Shown: one piece after another, positions 10,182-18,739 of the stretch
How the letters are laid out: every line of letters starts with the position of its first letter
Numbering within the stretch: position 1 is the first letter of the stretch
Assembly (NCBI GenBank): GCA_028292625.1
Contig: JAQGLY010000008.1
Span: forward strand, 62,001-126,000
DNA from: Herbaspirillum sp.
Lineage (GTDB): Bacteria > Pseudomonadota > Gammaproteobacteria > Burkholderiales > Burkholderiaceae_D
Direction: 5' to 3'
DNA: 64,000 nucleotides
The notes under the pieces: generated by a model
Databases searched by the model: none
Told to the model about the DNA's origin: nothing
Seen by the model: the letters and a program-made list of their open reading frames with translations, nothing else
Position numbers and translations under genes: made by a program

Positions 10182-10356
10182 GAAAGAAGAATTTTCATTT
10201 ACCGGCGTCAGCGCGCCATATGAAGCGCCGGAACATCCGGAACTGACCATCGACACGGCCAATGAATCGATCGGGACCAGCCTGCAGAATCTGATTAATT
10301 ACATGGTTCGGAACATACCGCTTAACAAAGAACCGCGCGCTTTAGTAATTGAATAA
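10180..10356 (+). pseudogene. 3' fragment of adenylylsulfate kinase (cysC relic)
   Basis: The plus strand reads FSFTGVSAPYEAPEHPELTI then DTANESIGTSLQNLINYM, which matches the C-terminal end of APS kinase (CysC or the kinase part of CysNC), where FTGxxxPYEAPExPE is diagnostic. The P-loop and the rest of the kinase (about 150 residues) are missing upstream. Homology fades before the stop at 10356. The fragment overlaps the 5' ends of the AraC and 3' end of the GntR genes by a few bases, showing these genes were brought together after the cysC gene was cut. It cannot encode a working kinase. Confidence 0.7.
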
Positions 10357-11019
10357 ATTGCGCCGCACATTGATCAGATGCGACAGGATCGATTCCCGGG
10401 CGGTTTCCGCATCCCGGTTCCTGAGCGCATCGAGCAAAGCCCGATGCTCGTTCTGATAAAAGTTCCTGCGTTCGGGCGTGACGCTTTTCTTTTTCAACAA
10501 ACCCCATTCGCCGCGTTCGCGCACCTTGTTGATCAGGTCGAATACGCTTATCACGAAATTGTTGTGGGTGGCGTCGGCGATCTTTTGATGAAATGCGCCG
10601 TCCCAATACTCGAATTGTTCCAGCGTGGCCGCGGCTTCCGCCTGGCGACAGCATTCTTCCATATCGTTGAAGTCCGCGGCGGTGCCGTTGCGCACCACCA
10701 GTTCGATCAGCGCCGGTTCGAAAACAAGCCGCGCTTCCATCAATTCAGCCGGACTGATGCCGATGTCGGGGGCATGCTGCACCGGTAATTTTTCCGCAAA
10801 ATCTTCCGTGACATAAGTGCCGCTTCCGACGGTTTGCGTGATCAGGCCGAGTTCTTTCATTTGCCCCAGCACGCGTCTGACCGTCGAACGCCCGACGCCA
10901 TGGATTTCGCTTATCTGGCGCTCGGTGGGAAGTCTTTGGCCCGGCCGCCAGCGTTCGTTGCGCAGATCGGCCAGCAGCGCTTCCTTCAGGCGATAGGTGG
11001 AATCTGTGGGTGAGGACAT
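10342..11019 (-). CDS. GntR-family regulator (FadR/FCD type)
   Basis: A 225-residue regulator with an N-terminal winged helix (RLPTERQISEIHGVGRSTVR and LGLITQTVGSGTYV, residues ~25-75) and a C-terminal all-helical FCD domain. Metal/ligand residues of the FCD type are visible in ARLVFEPALIELV, FHQKIADATHN and NEHRALLDALRNRD. The ATG at 11019 is chosen because the upstream extension has no family sequence. The gene is divergent from the FAH-TctC-molybdenum hydroxylase operon, with palindromic half-sites in the shared intergenic region, so it very likely represses that operon in the absence of its substrate. Confidence 0.9.
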   Translation of the reverse strand: MSSPTDSTYRLKEALLADLRNERWRPGQRLPTERQISEIHGVGRSTVRRVLGQMKELGLITQTVGSGTYVTEDFAEKLPVQHAPDIGISPAELMEARLVFEPALIELVVRNGTAADFNDMEECCRQAEAAATLEQFEYWDGAFHQKIADATHNNFVISVFDLINKVRERGEWGLLKKKSVTPERRNFYQNEHRALLDALRNRDAETARESILSHLINVRRNLFNY

Positions 11020-11068
11020 CGTTGTTTTCCCAGAATTGATTTGGCAATGATAAGCGAACAGCGGCCGA

Positions 11069-11167
11069 ATTGGTATGAATTGGTTCTGATTGATAGAGTG
11101 CGATACCAATTGACACCATATTTTTTAGCTGATATGTTGGGCGATATTGGTTATTTATAAAACCAAT
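11069..11167. promoter_or_regulatory. multiple ATTGGT/ACCAAT operator half-sites
   Basis: The gap between the GntR gene and the FAH gene holds ATTGGTAT (11069-11076), ATTGGTT (11079-11085), ATACCAAT (11103-11110), ACACCAT (11113-11119 region) and a perfect dyad ATTGGTT-N8-AACCAAT (11146-11167). The first and third form a perfect inverted pair. These are candidate sites for the divergent GntR repressor, the last one lying just upstream of the FAH ribosome binding site. Confidence 0.65.
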
Positions 11168-11188
11168 TCAACCCAAACGGAGAGATGA

Positions 11189-12064
11189 ATGCGATTTGCA
11201 ACACTGGAAATTAATGGGCGTCCGACCGTAGCGGTGGTCGCAAACGATCTGCAAAGCTATTGCGAGGTAGCACGTTTGCTGCCGGGCTTCGAAGGCGATA
11301 TGGTGGATTTGATCGCGCGCATGCCGTCGGCCGCGCAATTCGGCCAGATCGATGGCTGGCAGCCTATTGCCGGCAAGCGGGTGCTGGCGCCGATTGTATC
11401 GCCGCGCAAGAATATTTTCTGCGTCGGTAAAAATTATCACGCCCATGCCAAAGAATTCAGCCAGTCGGGCTTCGACACTTCCGCCGCTGAAGGCGAGTTC
11501 GCGCCGCCATTGCCGGTGATATTCACCAAGCCGGCAACTACCGTCGTCGGCGATGGAGCCGACGTGTCGGCCTTCGCCCACTTGACCAGCCAACTGGATT
11601 ACGAAGTCGAACTGGCTGTCGTGATCGGCAAGGGCGGACGCGGCATCAGCAAGGCGGATGCGTTCAAGCATGTGTGGGGATACACCATCATCAACGACGT
11701 GACCGCGCGCGACATGCAGCAGAACCACCGTCAATGGTTCGTCGGGAAATCGCTGGATACATTCTGCCCCATGGGTCCATGGCTGGTGACTGCCGATGAA
11801 GTCGACGTCGCCAATCTGAACTTGCGCTGCTGGGTTAACGATGAATTGCGCCAGGAAGCCAACACCAGCGATCTGATTTTCGACATCCCGACTATCATCG
11901 AGTCGCTTTCGGCAGGCATGACACTGGAACCTGGCGACGTGATTGCGACCGGCACGCCGGCCGGCGTCGGCATCGGATTCAAACCGCCGAAGTTCCTCAA
12001 GCCGGGCGATGTCATGAAATTGTCGATTGATAAGCTCGGCACGCTGACCAACACCATACGATAA
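11189..12064 (+). CDS. fumarylacetoacetate hydrolase (FAH) family enzyme
   Basis: A 291-residue protein with the FAH C-terminal fold. IFCVGKNYHAHAKEF (about residue 76) opens the core, LDYEVELAVVIGKGGRGI carries two acidic metal ligands, IINDVTARDMQ the third, and PGDVIATGTPAGVGIGFKPP the substrate loop. Members hydrolyse or decarboxylate 2,4-diketo and 2-oxo acids, for example in homogentisate, catechol meta-cleavage and ureidoglycolate routes. It is the first gene of the operon; GGAGAG precedes the ATG. With the downstream transporter and hydroxylase it likely performs a late step in degradation of an imported carboxylate. The exact reaction is not known. Confidence 0.9.
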   Translation: MRFATLEINGRPTVAVVANDLQSYCEVARLLPGFEGDMVDLIARMPSAAQFGQIDGWQPIAGKRVLAPIVSPRKNIFCVGKNYHAHAKEFSQSGFDTSAAEGEFAPPLPVIFTKPATTVVGDGADVSAFAHLTSQLDYEVELAVVIGKGGRGISKADAFKHVWGYTIINDVTARDMQQNHRQWFVGKSLDTFCPMGPWLVTADEVDVANLNLRCWVNDELRQEANTSDLIFDIPTIIESLSAGMTLEPGDVIATGTPAGVGIGFKPPKFLKPGDVMKLSIDKLGTLTNTIR

Positions 12065-12161
12065 GCAGGTAGCAGCAAAGGCCGCCGCTGCCTGCAGCCG
12101 GCAAGCGGCGGGATCAAAAAAATCAATTGCAGTTCCGTCCACGGAACGTAAGGAGACTTTC

Positions 12162-13160
12162 ATGAATTGCCAATCCAACCGGCGCAGCATGTTGCGCCTG
12201 GCCGCCTGCATGCTGGCTGCGAGCGCATTTGCCTTATTCTCGAGCGGCGCATCCGCCGCCGATTATCCGAGCAGACCTGTCAAGATCATCGTGCCGTTTG
12301 CGGCCGGCGGCCCGGCCGATGTGTATGCGCGTTTCGTCGCACAGAAGCTGACGGAGACGCTCGGTGAGTCGTTCATTATCGACAACCGCCCCGGCGCAAG
12401 CTCCATCATCGGCACCGAGTTCGTGGCGCACAGCCCGGCCGACGGCTATACGCTGTTGCTGGTGTCGAATACGCATACCGTCAATGAATCGCTGTTTGCC
12501 AAAAAACCGTATCAATTGATGCGCGATTTCGCGGCGGTAGCGCCGATCAACTATTCGGATCTGGTGCTGGTCGTCAAGGCGTCGACTCCGGCCAACAATT
12601 TGCCCGATTTGATCAAGCTGGCGAAAAAGGAGCCGGGCGTATTGACCTATGCGTCTTCCGGTCCCGGCACGCCATACCATATGGCCGGCGAATTGTTCAA
12701 ATCGATGGCAGGGGTATCGATACTGCACATTCCGTACAAAGGCAGCTCGAGCGCGCGCACCGATGTCCTCGGCGGCCAGGTGGACATGATGTTCGACGCG
12801 ATTTCGACGATGCGCGATTTCATCCGCTCCGGCAAAGTCAAGGCGATCGCCACCACGGGCAAGACGCGTTCTGCGTTAATGCCGAATGTCCCTACCGTTT
12901 CGGAAGCCGGCGTGCCGGGCTACGAGGCAGTCATCTGGCTGGGATTGATGGCGCCGAAAAATACGCCGCCGGCAATCGTCGACAAGCTCAACGCCGCCAT
13001 CACCAAGATCGTCATGAACCCCGAAATGCGCGAGCTATGGAAGACGCAAGGCGCGGTATCGATGGCGATGAAGCCAGCCGAATTCACGAAGTTCATGAAT
13101 GACGACATTGAAAAATGGGCGCGTGTCGTCAAGATCTCCGGCGCCAGGGTAGATCAGTGA
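12162..13160 (+). CDS. tctC: tripartite tricarboxylate transporter solute-binding protein (Bug/TctC)
   Basis: A 332-residue periplasmic protein with a Sec signal peptide (cleavage near ASA-ADYPSRP, residue ~33). Family marks are YPSRPVKIIVPFAAGGPADV, the VDNRPGA-like IDNRPGASSIIGTE, SPADGYTLL, and ILHIPYKGSSSARTDVLGGQ. Bug proteins bind carboxylates by coordinating both oxygens of a carboxyl group with water in this cleft. TctB and TctA follow at the end of the same operon, so this is a complete TTT importer with the catabolic genes inserted between its parts. The stop overlaps the next start (GTGA). Confidence 0.93.
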   Translation: MNCQSNRRSMLRLAACMLAASAFALFSSGASAADYPSRPVKIIVPFAAGGPADVYARFVAQKLTETLGESFIIDNRPGASSIIGTEFVAHSPADGYTLLLVSNTHTVNESLFAKKPYQLMRDFAAVAPINYSDLVLVVKASTPANNLPDLIKLAKKEPGVLTYASSGPGTPYHMAGELFKSMAGVSILHIPYKGSSSARTDVLGGQVDMMFDAISTMRDFIRSGKVKAIATTGKTRSALMPNVPTVSEAGVPGYEAVIWLGLMAPKNTPPAIVDKLNAAITKIVMNPEMRELWKTQGAVSMAMKPAEFTKFMNDDIEKWARVVKISGARVDQ

Positions 13161-13642
13161 GCGAGCGCCGCAGCGCAGGCCTGGATGTGGTGGTCAACGG
13201 CGCGCATCACCGGCTTGAGATCGACGCAGACACCAGTTTGCTCGATGTACTGCGCGATACGCTGAAGCTGAAAGGAACCCGTTTCGGTTGCGGCGAGAAT
13301 CAATGCGGAGCATGTTTTGTGCTGGTTGACGGTTTTCCGGTGGCGTCCTGCGATACGCCGATGTGGGCGGTCGATAAAAAGACGGTCACCACCGTGGAAG
13401 GGCTGGGCGGACCGGACCTGCCGCATCCGTTGCAGCAGGCATTTCTCGACGAGCAGGCGGCGCAGTGCGGCTATTGCACTTCCGGCATGCTGATCAGCGC
13501 CGCCGGATTGCTGAGGCGCTGTCCTCAGCCGACCGAGTCGGAGGTGCGCAATGCGCTCGATCGCAATCTTTGCCGCTGCGGCAGTCATAACCGGATCGTG
13601 CGGGCGGTATTGCGTGCGGCCGACGGCGGAGAAGGCCGATGA
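13157..13642 (+). CDS. (2Fe-2S) small subunit of a molybdenum hydroxylase
   Basis: A 161-residue protein with GTG start overlapping the tctC stop. It has the two 2Fe-2S clusters of xanthine-oxidase-type small subunits: the plant ferredoxin set CGENQCGACFV (about residue 48) plus a later Cys, and the helical-domain set QCGYCTSGM with NLCRCG. Closest in layout to isoquinoline oxidoreductase and nicotinate dehydrogenase small subunits. It passes electrons from the molybdopterin subunit encoded next (start overlaps by ATGA). No FAD subunit is present, so electrons probably go to a cytochrome c or quinone, as in nicotinate dehydrogenase of Pseudomonas. Confidence 0.92.
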   Translation: MSERRSAGLDVVVNGAHHRLEIDADTSLLDVLRDTLKLKGTRFGCGENQCGACFVLVDGFPVASCDTPMWAVDKKTVTTVEGLGGPDLPHPLQQAFLDEQAAQCGYCTSGMLISAAGLLRRCPQPTESEVRNALDRNLCRCGSHNRIVRAVLRAADGGEGR

Positions 13643-15807
13643 ATTCACGCTGTATACCGGCGGTGGGCGCACCGCAGGCCACGGCGGCGCCGTTGCCGGG
13701 CAGCCTGCAGATTAACCGGCGCCTGAATCAATGGATGCGTTTTTTGCCATGCGGCGTGGTTGAAATTTTTTCCGGAAAAGTCGACATAGGCCAGGGCATT
13801 TCGACCGCGCTTGCGCAAATTGCCGCGGAAGAGTTGGATCTGCGGCTCGATCAGATCCGCATGATTGCGGCCAGCACCGCATACAGTCCGAACGAGGCGG
13901 TGACTTCCGGCAGCCTGTCGATTCAGGAGTCCGGCGTGGCGTTGCGCCATGCGTGCGCCGAAGCGCGGGCGATCTATCTGGAAGCCGCGGCGGCGCGGCT
14001 GGGCGTGGCCGCCGGTTCGCTCAAGGTCAGCGCAGGAAATATCGAAGGCGGCGGCGCCGCAAACACCAGCTACTGGGCGCTGGCCGACGACGGTTTGCTC
14101 GACCGCGAAGCGACCGGCCGCGGCGCGCTCAAACCCGTCGCCGCTTATGACGTGGTCGGCACAGCGGCGCCCCGTTCCGATTTCCCGGACAAGATTTTCG
14201 GCCGGCCGCGCTTCATTCACGATCTTGAACTGCCTGACATGCTGCATGGCCGGATATTGCGTCCGCCATCGCCAGCGGCCACGCTGATTTCGGTTGACGC
14301 TCAGGCGGCGCAAGCCGGCGAGGGTGTCGTCGCGGTGCTGCGCGACGGCTCGCTGCTGGGCGTGCTGGCCGACAGCCAACGCAATGCGGACAAGGCCACC
14401 GGCAGGCTCGCCAAGAGCGCCCTGTGGACCCAGACGGAAAGCTTGCCGGATGAGCGTTCGCTGACCGCCTGGCTGAAAAGCCAGCAAGCCGAGATCAAGG
14501 TGGTCGACAGCAAAAGCGCGGCTGCCGACGCCGCCGGCGGCGCGACACCCGCATCGGCCGTGCGCACTATCAGGGCCGGCTATGCAAAGCCCTTTCTGGC
14601 GCACGGATCGATCGCGCCGTCATGCGCGCTGGCACAGTTCGACGGCAAGCGGCTGGACGTCTGGACCCACAGCCAGGGTATCTTCAATCTGCGCAAAGAC
14701 CTGGCGCTGTCGTTGCGCATGGATGAGGCGGAGATCGTGGTGCGGCATGTCGAGGGCGCCGGCTGCTATGGGCACAATGGCGCCGACGACGTTGCGTTCG
14801 ACGCGGCCTGGCTGGCGCGCGCCGCGGCAGGCCGTCCGGTGCGCGTGCAATGGACGCGTGCCGACGAGCTGGCCTGCGCGCCGTTCGGCCCGGCCATGGC
14901 GGTCGATCTGGAAGCCGATCTCGATGCCGCCGGTGCGGTGGTCGGCTGGCGGCACACGATCTGGAGCAACGGTCACGCCACGCGTCCGGGGCGCGCGGCC
15001 ACCCCGGCGCTGCTCGGCAGCTGGCATCTGGCGGATCCTTTCGCGCGCATGATCGCGGTCAATGTACCGCTTGCGGCCGGCGGCGGTTCCGAACGCAATG
15101 CCGTGCCGCTGTACGATTTTCCTGCCTGGCACATCGTCAATCATCGCGTGCTCGCCATGCCCTTGCGCACCTCCGCGCTGCGCGCGCTCGGCGGGTTTGC
15201 AAACATCTTTGCGCTCGAATCGTTTATCGATGAGCTGGCGCTGGCGACCGCGGCCGATCCTGTCGATTTCCGTCTGCGCCATTTAACGGACGTGCGCGCC
15301 CGGGCGGTGATTGAACGGGTCGTCGAAAAATCGGCATGGCACAACTGGCAGCCCAAAGAAGGCTTCGGCCGCGGCATCGGATTTGCCAAATACAAGAATA
15401 CCGGCGCCTATTGCGCAGTGGTGGCGGAAATCGAAGCGGGCGTGGAAATCATGGTCCGGCGGCTGACGATCGCAGTCGATGTCGGCCTGGCCGTCAATCC
15501 GGATGGCATCGCCAACCAGATCGAAGGCGGCGCGATCCAGGCGACCAGCTGGACGCTGAAGGAATCGGTGCGGTTCGACCGTCATCGCGTCACCAGCGAC
15601 AACTGGGACGATTATCCGATTTTACGATTCACCGAGATACCGGCGGTCGAAGTCGTTATCGTTCCATCCGGGCATCCGTCGGCCGGCGCCGGAGAAGCAT
15701 CGCTCGGACCGACGGCGGCCGCCATAGCCAACGCGGTATCCGATGCACTCGGCGTCCGGGTGCGCGAACTTCCGATTACCGCCGAGCGTATCGTGGCGGC
15801 GCTTTAA
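13639..15807 (+). CDS. molybdopterin-binding large subunit of aldehyde/xanthine-type hydroxylase
   Basis: A 722-residue subunit starting in the overlap with the iron-sulphur gene. It lacks a twin-arginine signal and a fused cytochrome. Motifs include VDIGQGISTALAQIAAEELD, the beta-domain KIFGRPRFIHDLELPDMLHG, LRTSALRALGGFANIFALES at the molybdopterin site, and near the C terminus GAGEASLGPTAAAIANAV with the catalytic Glu that activates water. Domain order (an N-terminal piece of the second molybdopterin region, then the a/b hammerhead, then the remainder) is the permuted one of isoquinoline-oxidoreductase beta subunits. Substrate is probably an aromatic N-heterocycle or aldehyde; context does not decide which. 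Confidence 0.88.
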   Translation: MNSRCIPAVGAPQATAAPLPGSLQINRRLNQWMRFLPCGVVEIFSGKVDIGQGISTALAQIAAEELDLRLDQIRMIAASTAYSPNEAVTSGSLSIQESGVALRHACAEARAIYLEAAAARLGVAAGSLKVSAGNIEGGGAANTSYWALADDGLLDREATGRGALKPVAAYDVVGTAAPRSDFPDKIFGRPRFIHDLELPDMLHGRILRPPSPAATLISVDAQAAQAGEGVVAVLRDGSLLGVLADSQRNADKATGRLAKSALWTQTESLPDERSLTAWLKSQQAEIKVVDSKSAAADAAGGATPASAVRTIRAGYAKPFLAHGSIAPSCALAQFDGKRLDVWTHSQGIFNLRKDLALSLRMDEAEIVVRHVEGAGCYGHNGADDVAFDAAWLARAAAGRPVRVQWTRADELACAPFGPAMAVDLEADLDAAGAVVGWRHTIWSNGHATRPGRAATPALLGSWHLADPFARMIAVNVPLAAGGGSERNAVPLYDFPAWHIVNHRVLAMPLRTSALRALGGFANIFALESFIDELALATAADPVDFRLRHLTDVRARAVIERVVEKSAWHNWQPKEGFGRGIGFAKYKNTGAYCAVVAEIEAGVEIMVRRLTIAVDVGLAVNPDGIANQIEGGAIQATSWTLKESVRFDRHRVTSDNWDDYPILRFTEIPAVEVVIVPSGHPSAGAGEASLGPTAAAIANAVSDALGVRVRELPITAERIVAAL

Positions 15808-15842
15808 TCATTTAACTCACAATTTCACACAAAGGATTGATG

Positions 15843-16538
15843 ATGAATTTACGTATTTTGAGTGCGGGCGCTGCGAAGGGGCTGGTCACTGCGTTGCAGC
15901 AGCCATTTACCGCCGATACAGGTATCGATGTGCAAGGCACGTTCGGCGCCGTCGGCGCAATCAAGGAACAGCTTCTGGCCGGCGCGCCTTGCGATGTGAT
16001 CGTCTTGACTGCCGCATTGATCGAGGAGTTGATCAAGAGCGGGCGCGTGCTGGCCGGTTCCAGCGCGGTGATCGGACGCGTCCGGACCGGTGTTGCGGTG
16101 CGCACCGGACAGCCGCTTCCCGACATATCCGACCGCGAATCGCTCGCAAAGAGCTTGCTGGCGGCCAAGGGAATTTACATTCCCGACGCGCAGCGTTCGA
16201 CCGCGGGCATTCACTTCGTCAAGGTTCTGGAACAGCTTGGCATTCGCGGCGATACCGAGTCCCGATTACGCTCCTATCCGAACGGCGCTGCCGCGATGGG
16301 CGATCTGGCGCAAACCTCGGAGGCGCAATTAATCGGCTGCACGCAAATTACCGAAATAAATTACACCGAAGGCGTCACGCTGGTGGGGCCGCTGCCGAAG
16401 GAATTCGAACTGGCTACCGTTTATTCGGTGGCTGTATGCAGTAATGCCGCGCAGCCCGACGTGGCGCGGCGTTTCGTCGACCTTCTTTCCGGGTCGGCTT
16501 CGGAGAAGGTCCGCGCAGCAGGCGGATTCGAATTCTGA
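15843..16538 (+). CDS. leaderless ModA-like substrate-binding-domain protein
   Basis: A 231-residue protein with the type II periplasmic-binding fold of molybdate-binding ModA (NLRILSAGAAKGLVTALQQP, GAVGAIKEQLLAGAPCDVIV, GQTEI-like QITEINYTEGVTLVGPLP). The start is taken at the third candidate codon, six bases after AAAGGA. Strikingly, there is no signal peptide or lipobox, so it should stay in the cytoplasm. No ABC permease or ATPase gene follows. Its place directly after a molybdenum hydroxylase suggests a role in molybdate/cofactor handling or sensing, or binding of the pathway substrate; this is inference. Confidence 0.8.
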   Translation: MNLRILSAGAAKGLVTALQQPFTADTGIDVQGTFGAVGAIKEQLLAGAPCDVIVLTAALIEELIKSGRVLAGSSAVIGRVRTGVAVRTGQPLPDISDRESLAKSLLAAKGIYIPDAQRSTAGIHFVKVLEQLGIRGDTESRLRSYPNGAAAMGDLAQTSEAQLIGCTQITEINYTEGVTLVGPLPKEFELATVYSVAVCSNAAQPDVARRFVDLLSGSASEKVRAAGGFEF

Positions 16539-16583
16539 ATACCGTGAAATTGCAGCAGAGAAAGCCGGAACAGGAGCATAAGA

Positions 16584-17048
16584 ATGCACAGCTTTATCAA
16601 TAAATACAACAAGGACTATTACGGCGGCGGCCTGATGATGCTGCTCGGTCTCGGCTCTGTATTGCAGGGTCGGGACTACCAGATCGGCACGCTGCAAAGG
16701 ATGGGGTCCGGCTTTTTCCCGGTCGCGCTGGGCGTGCTGCTGATGCTGATCGGCGCGGCCATTGCGCTGAGCGCCAAGAGCGCCGTCCCGGAGGGCGATC
16801 AAAAACAGCTGGCGCCGGAATGGCGCGGCTGGATCTGCATCACGCTGAGCATTGTGGCTTTCGTGACGCTCGGAAAATACGGCGGCCTGCTGCCGGCCAC
16901 CTTCGCCGTTGTCTTCATTTCCGCGCTGGGCGACCGCCAGAACACCATCAAGAGCGCACTGATCCTGTCCTCGGCCATGGTGCTGGTCTGCATCGTCGTA
17001 TTCTGGTGGGCGCTCCAATTGCAGTTTCCTTTATTTCAGTGGGGTTGA
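16584..17048 (+). CDS. tctB: tripartite tricarboxylate transporter small membrane subunit
   Basis: A 154-residue membrane protein with four predicted helices (about residues 13-28, 43-62, 82-103 and 120-145) and the family hallmark YQIGTLQRMGSGFFPVALGV. TctB is the small, poorly conserved subunit of TTT importers and pairs with TctA. It lies three bases before the tctA start, consistent with coupled synthesis. Confidence 0.92.
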   Translation: MHSFINKYNKDYYGGGLMMLLGLGSVLQGRDYQIGTLQRMGSGFFPVALGVLLMLIGAAIALSAKSAVPEGDQKQLAPEWRGWICITLSIVAFVTLGKYGGLLPATFAVVFISALGDRQNTIKSALILSSAMVLVCIVVFWWALQLQFPLFQWG

Positions 17049-17051
17049 GTC

Positions 17052-18584
17052 ATGGGTCAATCCTTGATCGATTTATGGCAGGGTTTCGGCGTCGCGCTGC
17101 AACCGCATAATCTGATGTGGTCGTTTTTCGGCGTGCTGATCGGCAATCTGATCGGCGTGCTGCCCGGCATGGGCGCGCTGTCTGCGATCTCGATGCTGCT
17201 GCCGCTGACTTATACCTTGCAGCCCATCCCCGCCATTCTGATGCTGGCCGGCATTTTCTACGGCTCGCAGTACGGCGGCGCGATCGGCGCCATCCTGTTG
17301 AACCTGCCCTGCCATCCGCCGCATGCAGTGACCTGTCTCGACGGCTATCCGCTGACCAGGCAGGGCAAGGGCGGCACGGCGCTCGGCATCACCATGATTT
17401 CGTCGTTCTTCGCGGCCTCGGTCGGCATTATCGTGATGATTTTCGCCTCGCCGCTGCTGGTCAGCATCGCGTTCAAGTTCGGCGCGCCGGAAATTTTCTC
17501 CATCATGCTGCTCGGCCTGATATGCGGTGGGACGATGTCCAAGGGTTCGCCGCTCAAAGGCGTGGCGATGACCATCGTCGGCCTGATGATCGGCGTGGTC
17601 GGCACTGACGTCAATACCGGCGTGGCGCGCTTTACATTCGGTTTTATCGAGCTGTCCGACAAAGTCGAACTGGTGGCGCTGGCGCTGGGCCTGTTCGGCG
17701 TGACCGAATTCCTGCGCAGCGTCAACCGCATGGGAGTCGTCGGCAGCGGCGTGAAAGTGCGCCTGCGCGACATGCGCCCGAGCAAAGCGGAAATGAAGCA
17801 GGCGTTCTGGCCGATGGTGCGCGGCACCGCGATCGGCACGCTGTTCGGCGCGATGCCGGGCACCGGCCCCACCATCACCACATTTATTGCGTATGCGTTC
17901 GAACGCAAGATTTCGAAAACGCCGGAGCGCTTCGGCACGGGGGCGATTGAAGGCGTGGCCGCGCCGGAAGCCGCATCGCACTCGAAAACCCAGGTCGATT
18001 TCATCCCGACCATGAGTCTGGGCATCCCCGGCGACCCGGTGATGGCGCTGATTCTGGGCGCGCTGCTGATTCAGGGCATACAACCCGGACCGCAACTGAT
18101 CACCGAGCATGCCGATCTGTTCTGGGGCCTGATCGCCAGCTTCTGGATCGGCAATGTGCTGCTGGTGCTGTTGAACGTTCCGCTGATCGGGGTGTGGGTC
18201 AAACTGCTGCAAGTGCCGTATCGTTATTTGTATCCGGCTGCCTTGTTTTTTATCGCGGTGGGCGTCTACAGCACCAATAACAGCCTGTTCGAAATCGGCG
18301 AAGTCCTGGTGTTCGGGCTAGTCGGCGCGCTCTTCGTGGCGCTCGATTTCCCGGTTTCGCCGATTCTGCTCGGTTATGTGCTGGGGCCGATGGTGGAAGA
18401 AAATTTCCGCCGCGCGCTGTTATTGTCGCGGGGCGACATGGCGGTATTCCTGAACCGGCCTATCAGTGCGGCATTCATCGCGGCCTGCGCGCTGCTGATC
18501 CTGGGGCAACTGTTTTTCGCGGTGCGGGCGGCTCGCCGTAAAAGGGCATCGGGGGGAACGCTGCGGACGGCTCTGCCGAACTAA
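17052..18584 (+). CDS. tctA: tripartite tricarboxylate transporter large membrane subunit
   Basis: A 510-residue inner-membrane permease with about twelve helices. Family motifs are GVLPGMGALSAISMLLPLTY (residues ~37-56), FYGSQYGGAIGAILLNLP, the second inverted-repeat copy GTLFGAMPGTGPTITTF near residue 262, and AAPEAASHSKTQVDFIPTM. It carries out substrate translocation, probably driven by the sodium or proton gradient, with TctC delivering ligand. It closes the operon that starts with the FAH gene. Confidence 0.95.
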   Translation: MGQSLIDLWQGFGVALQPHNLMWSFFGVLIGNLIGVLPGMGALSAISMLLPLTYTLQPIPAILMLAGIFYGSQYGGAIGAILLNLPCHPPHAVTCLDGYPLTRQGKGGTALGITMISSFFAASVGIIVMIFASPLLVSIAFKFGAPEIFSIMLLGLICGGTMSKGSPLKGVAMTIVGLMIGVVGTDVNTGVARFTFGFIELSDKVELVALALGLFGVTEFLRSVNRMGVVGSGVKVRLRDMRPSKAEMKQAFWPMVRGTAIGTLFGAMPGTGPTITTFIAYAFERKISKTPERFGTGAIEGVAAPEAASHSKTQVDFIPTMSLGIPGDPVMALILGALLIQGIQPGPQLITEHADLFWGLIASFWIGNVLLVLLNVPLIGVWVKLLQVPYRYLYPAALFFIAVGVYSTNNSLFEIGEVLVFGLVGALFVALDFPVSPILLGYVLGPMVEENFRRALLLSRGDMAVFLNRPISAAFIAACALLILGQLFFAVRAARRKRASGGTLRTALPN

Positions 18585-18613
18585 GGAAGCGCCGGTGAAA
18601 TGGCCGGCCTGAT

Positions 18614-18634
18614 TCTGCGAGCAAAAAGGAACAG
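18614..18634 (+). repeat. left copy of a near-identical direct repeat bracketing an accessory segment
   Basis: The 21-base sequence here recurs at 28076-28094 in the same orientation, differing only by two extra A in the central A run. It lies just after tctA; the other copy lies between an IS21-type remnant and ribE. The pair could be a target-site or attachment-like scar, or debris of one element. Confidence 0.4.
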
Positions 18635-18739
18635 CCGAGAAATCTCTCTCGGTGAAATCTGGTCACGAATGTGCCAGGCGCAACGCGGACTCCGGCCGAT
18701 AAAGAAGCATGAGCGAACTGACAAAGTTCGCCATGTCGC

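Noticed and set aside
10182..10262. Longer N terminus for the AraC regulator
   Set aside because: The added 27 codons lie opposite the cysC remnant and have no sensor-domain character.
13645..14604. Long open frame antisense to the molybdenum hydroxylase gene
   Set aside because: It mirrors the high-GC codon pattern of the sense gene, has no recognisable domain and no ribosome binding site.
18639..18660. Possible terminator after tctA (CCGAGA/TCTCGG stem)
   Set aside because: Short stem and no T run; not enough to call.
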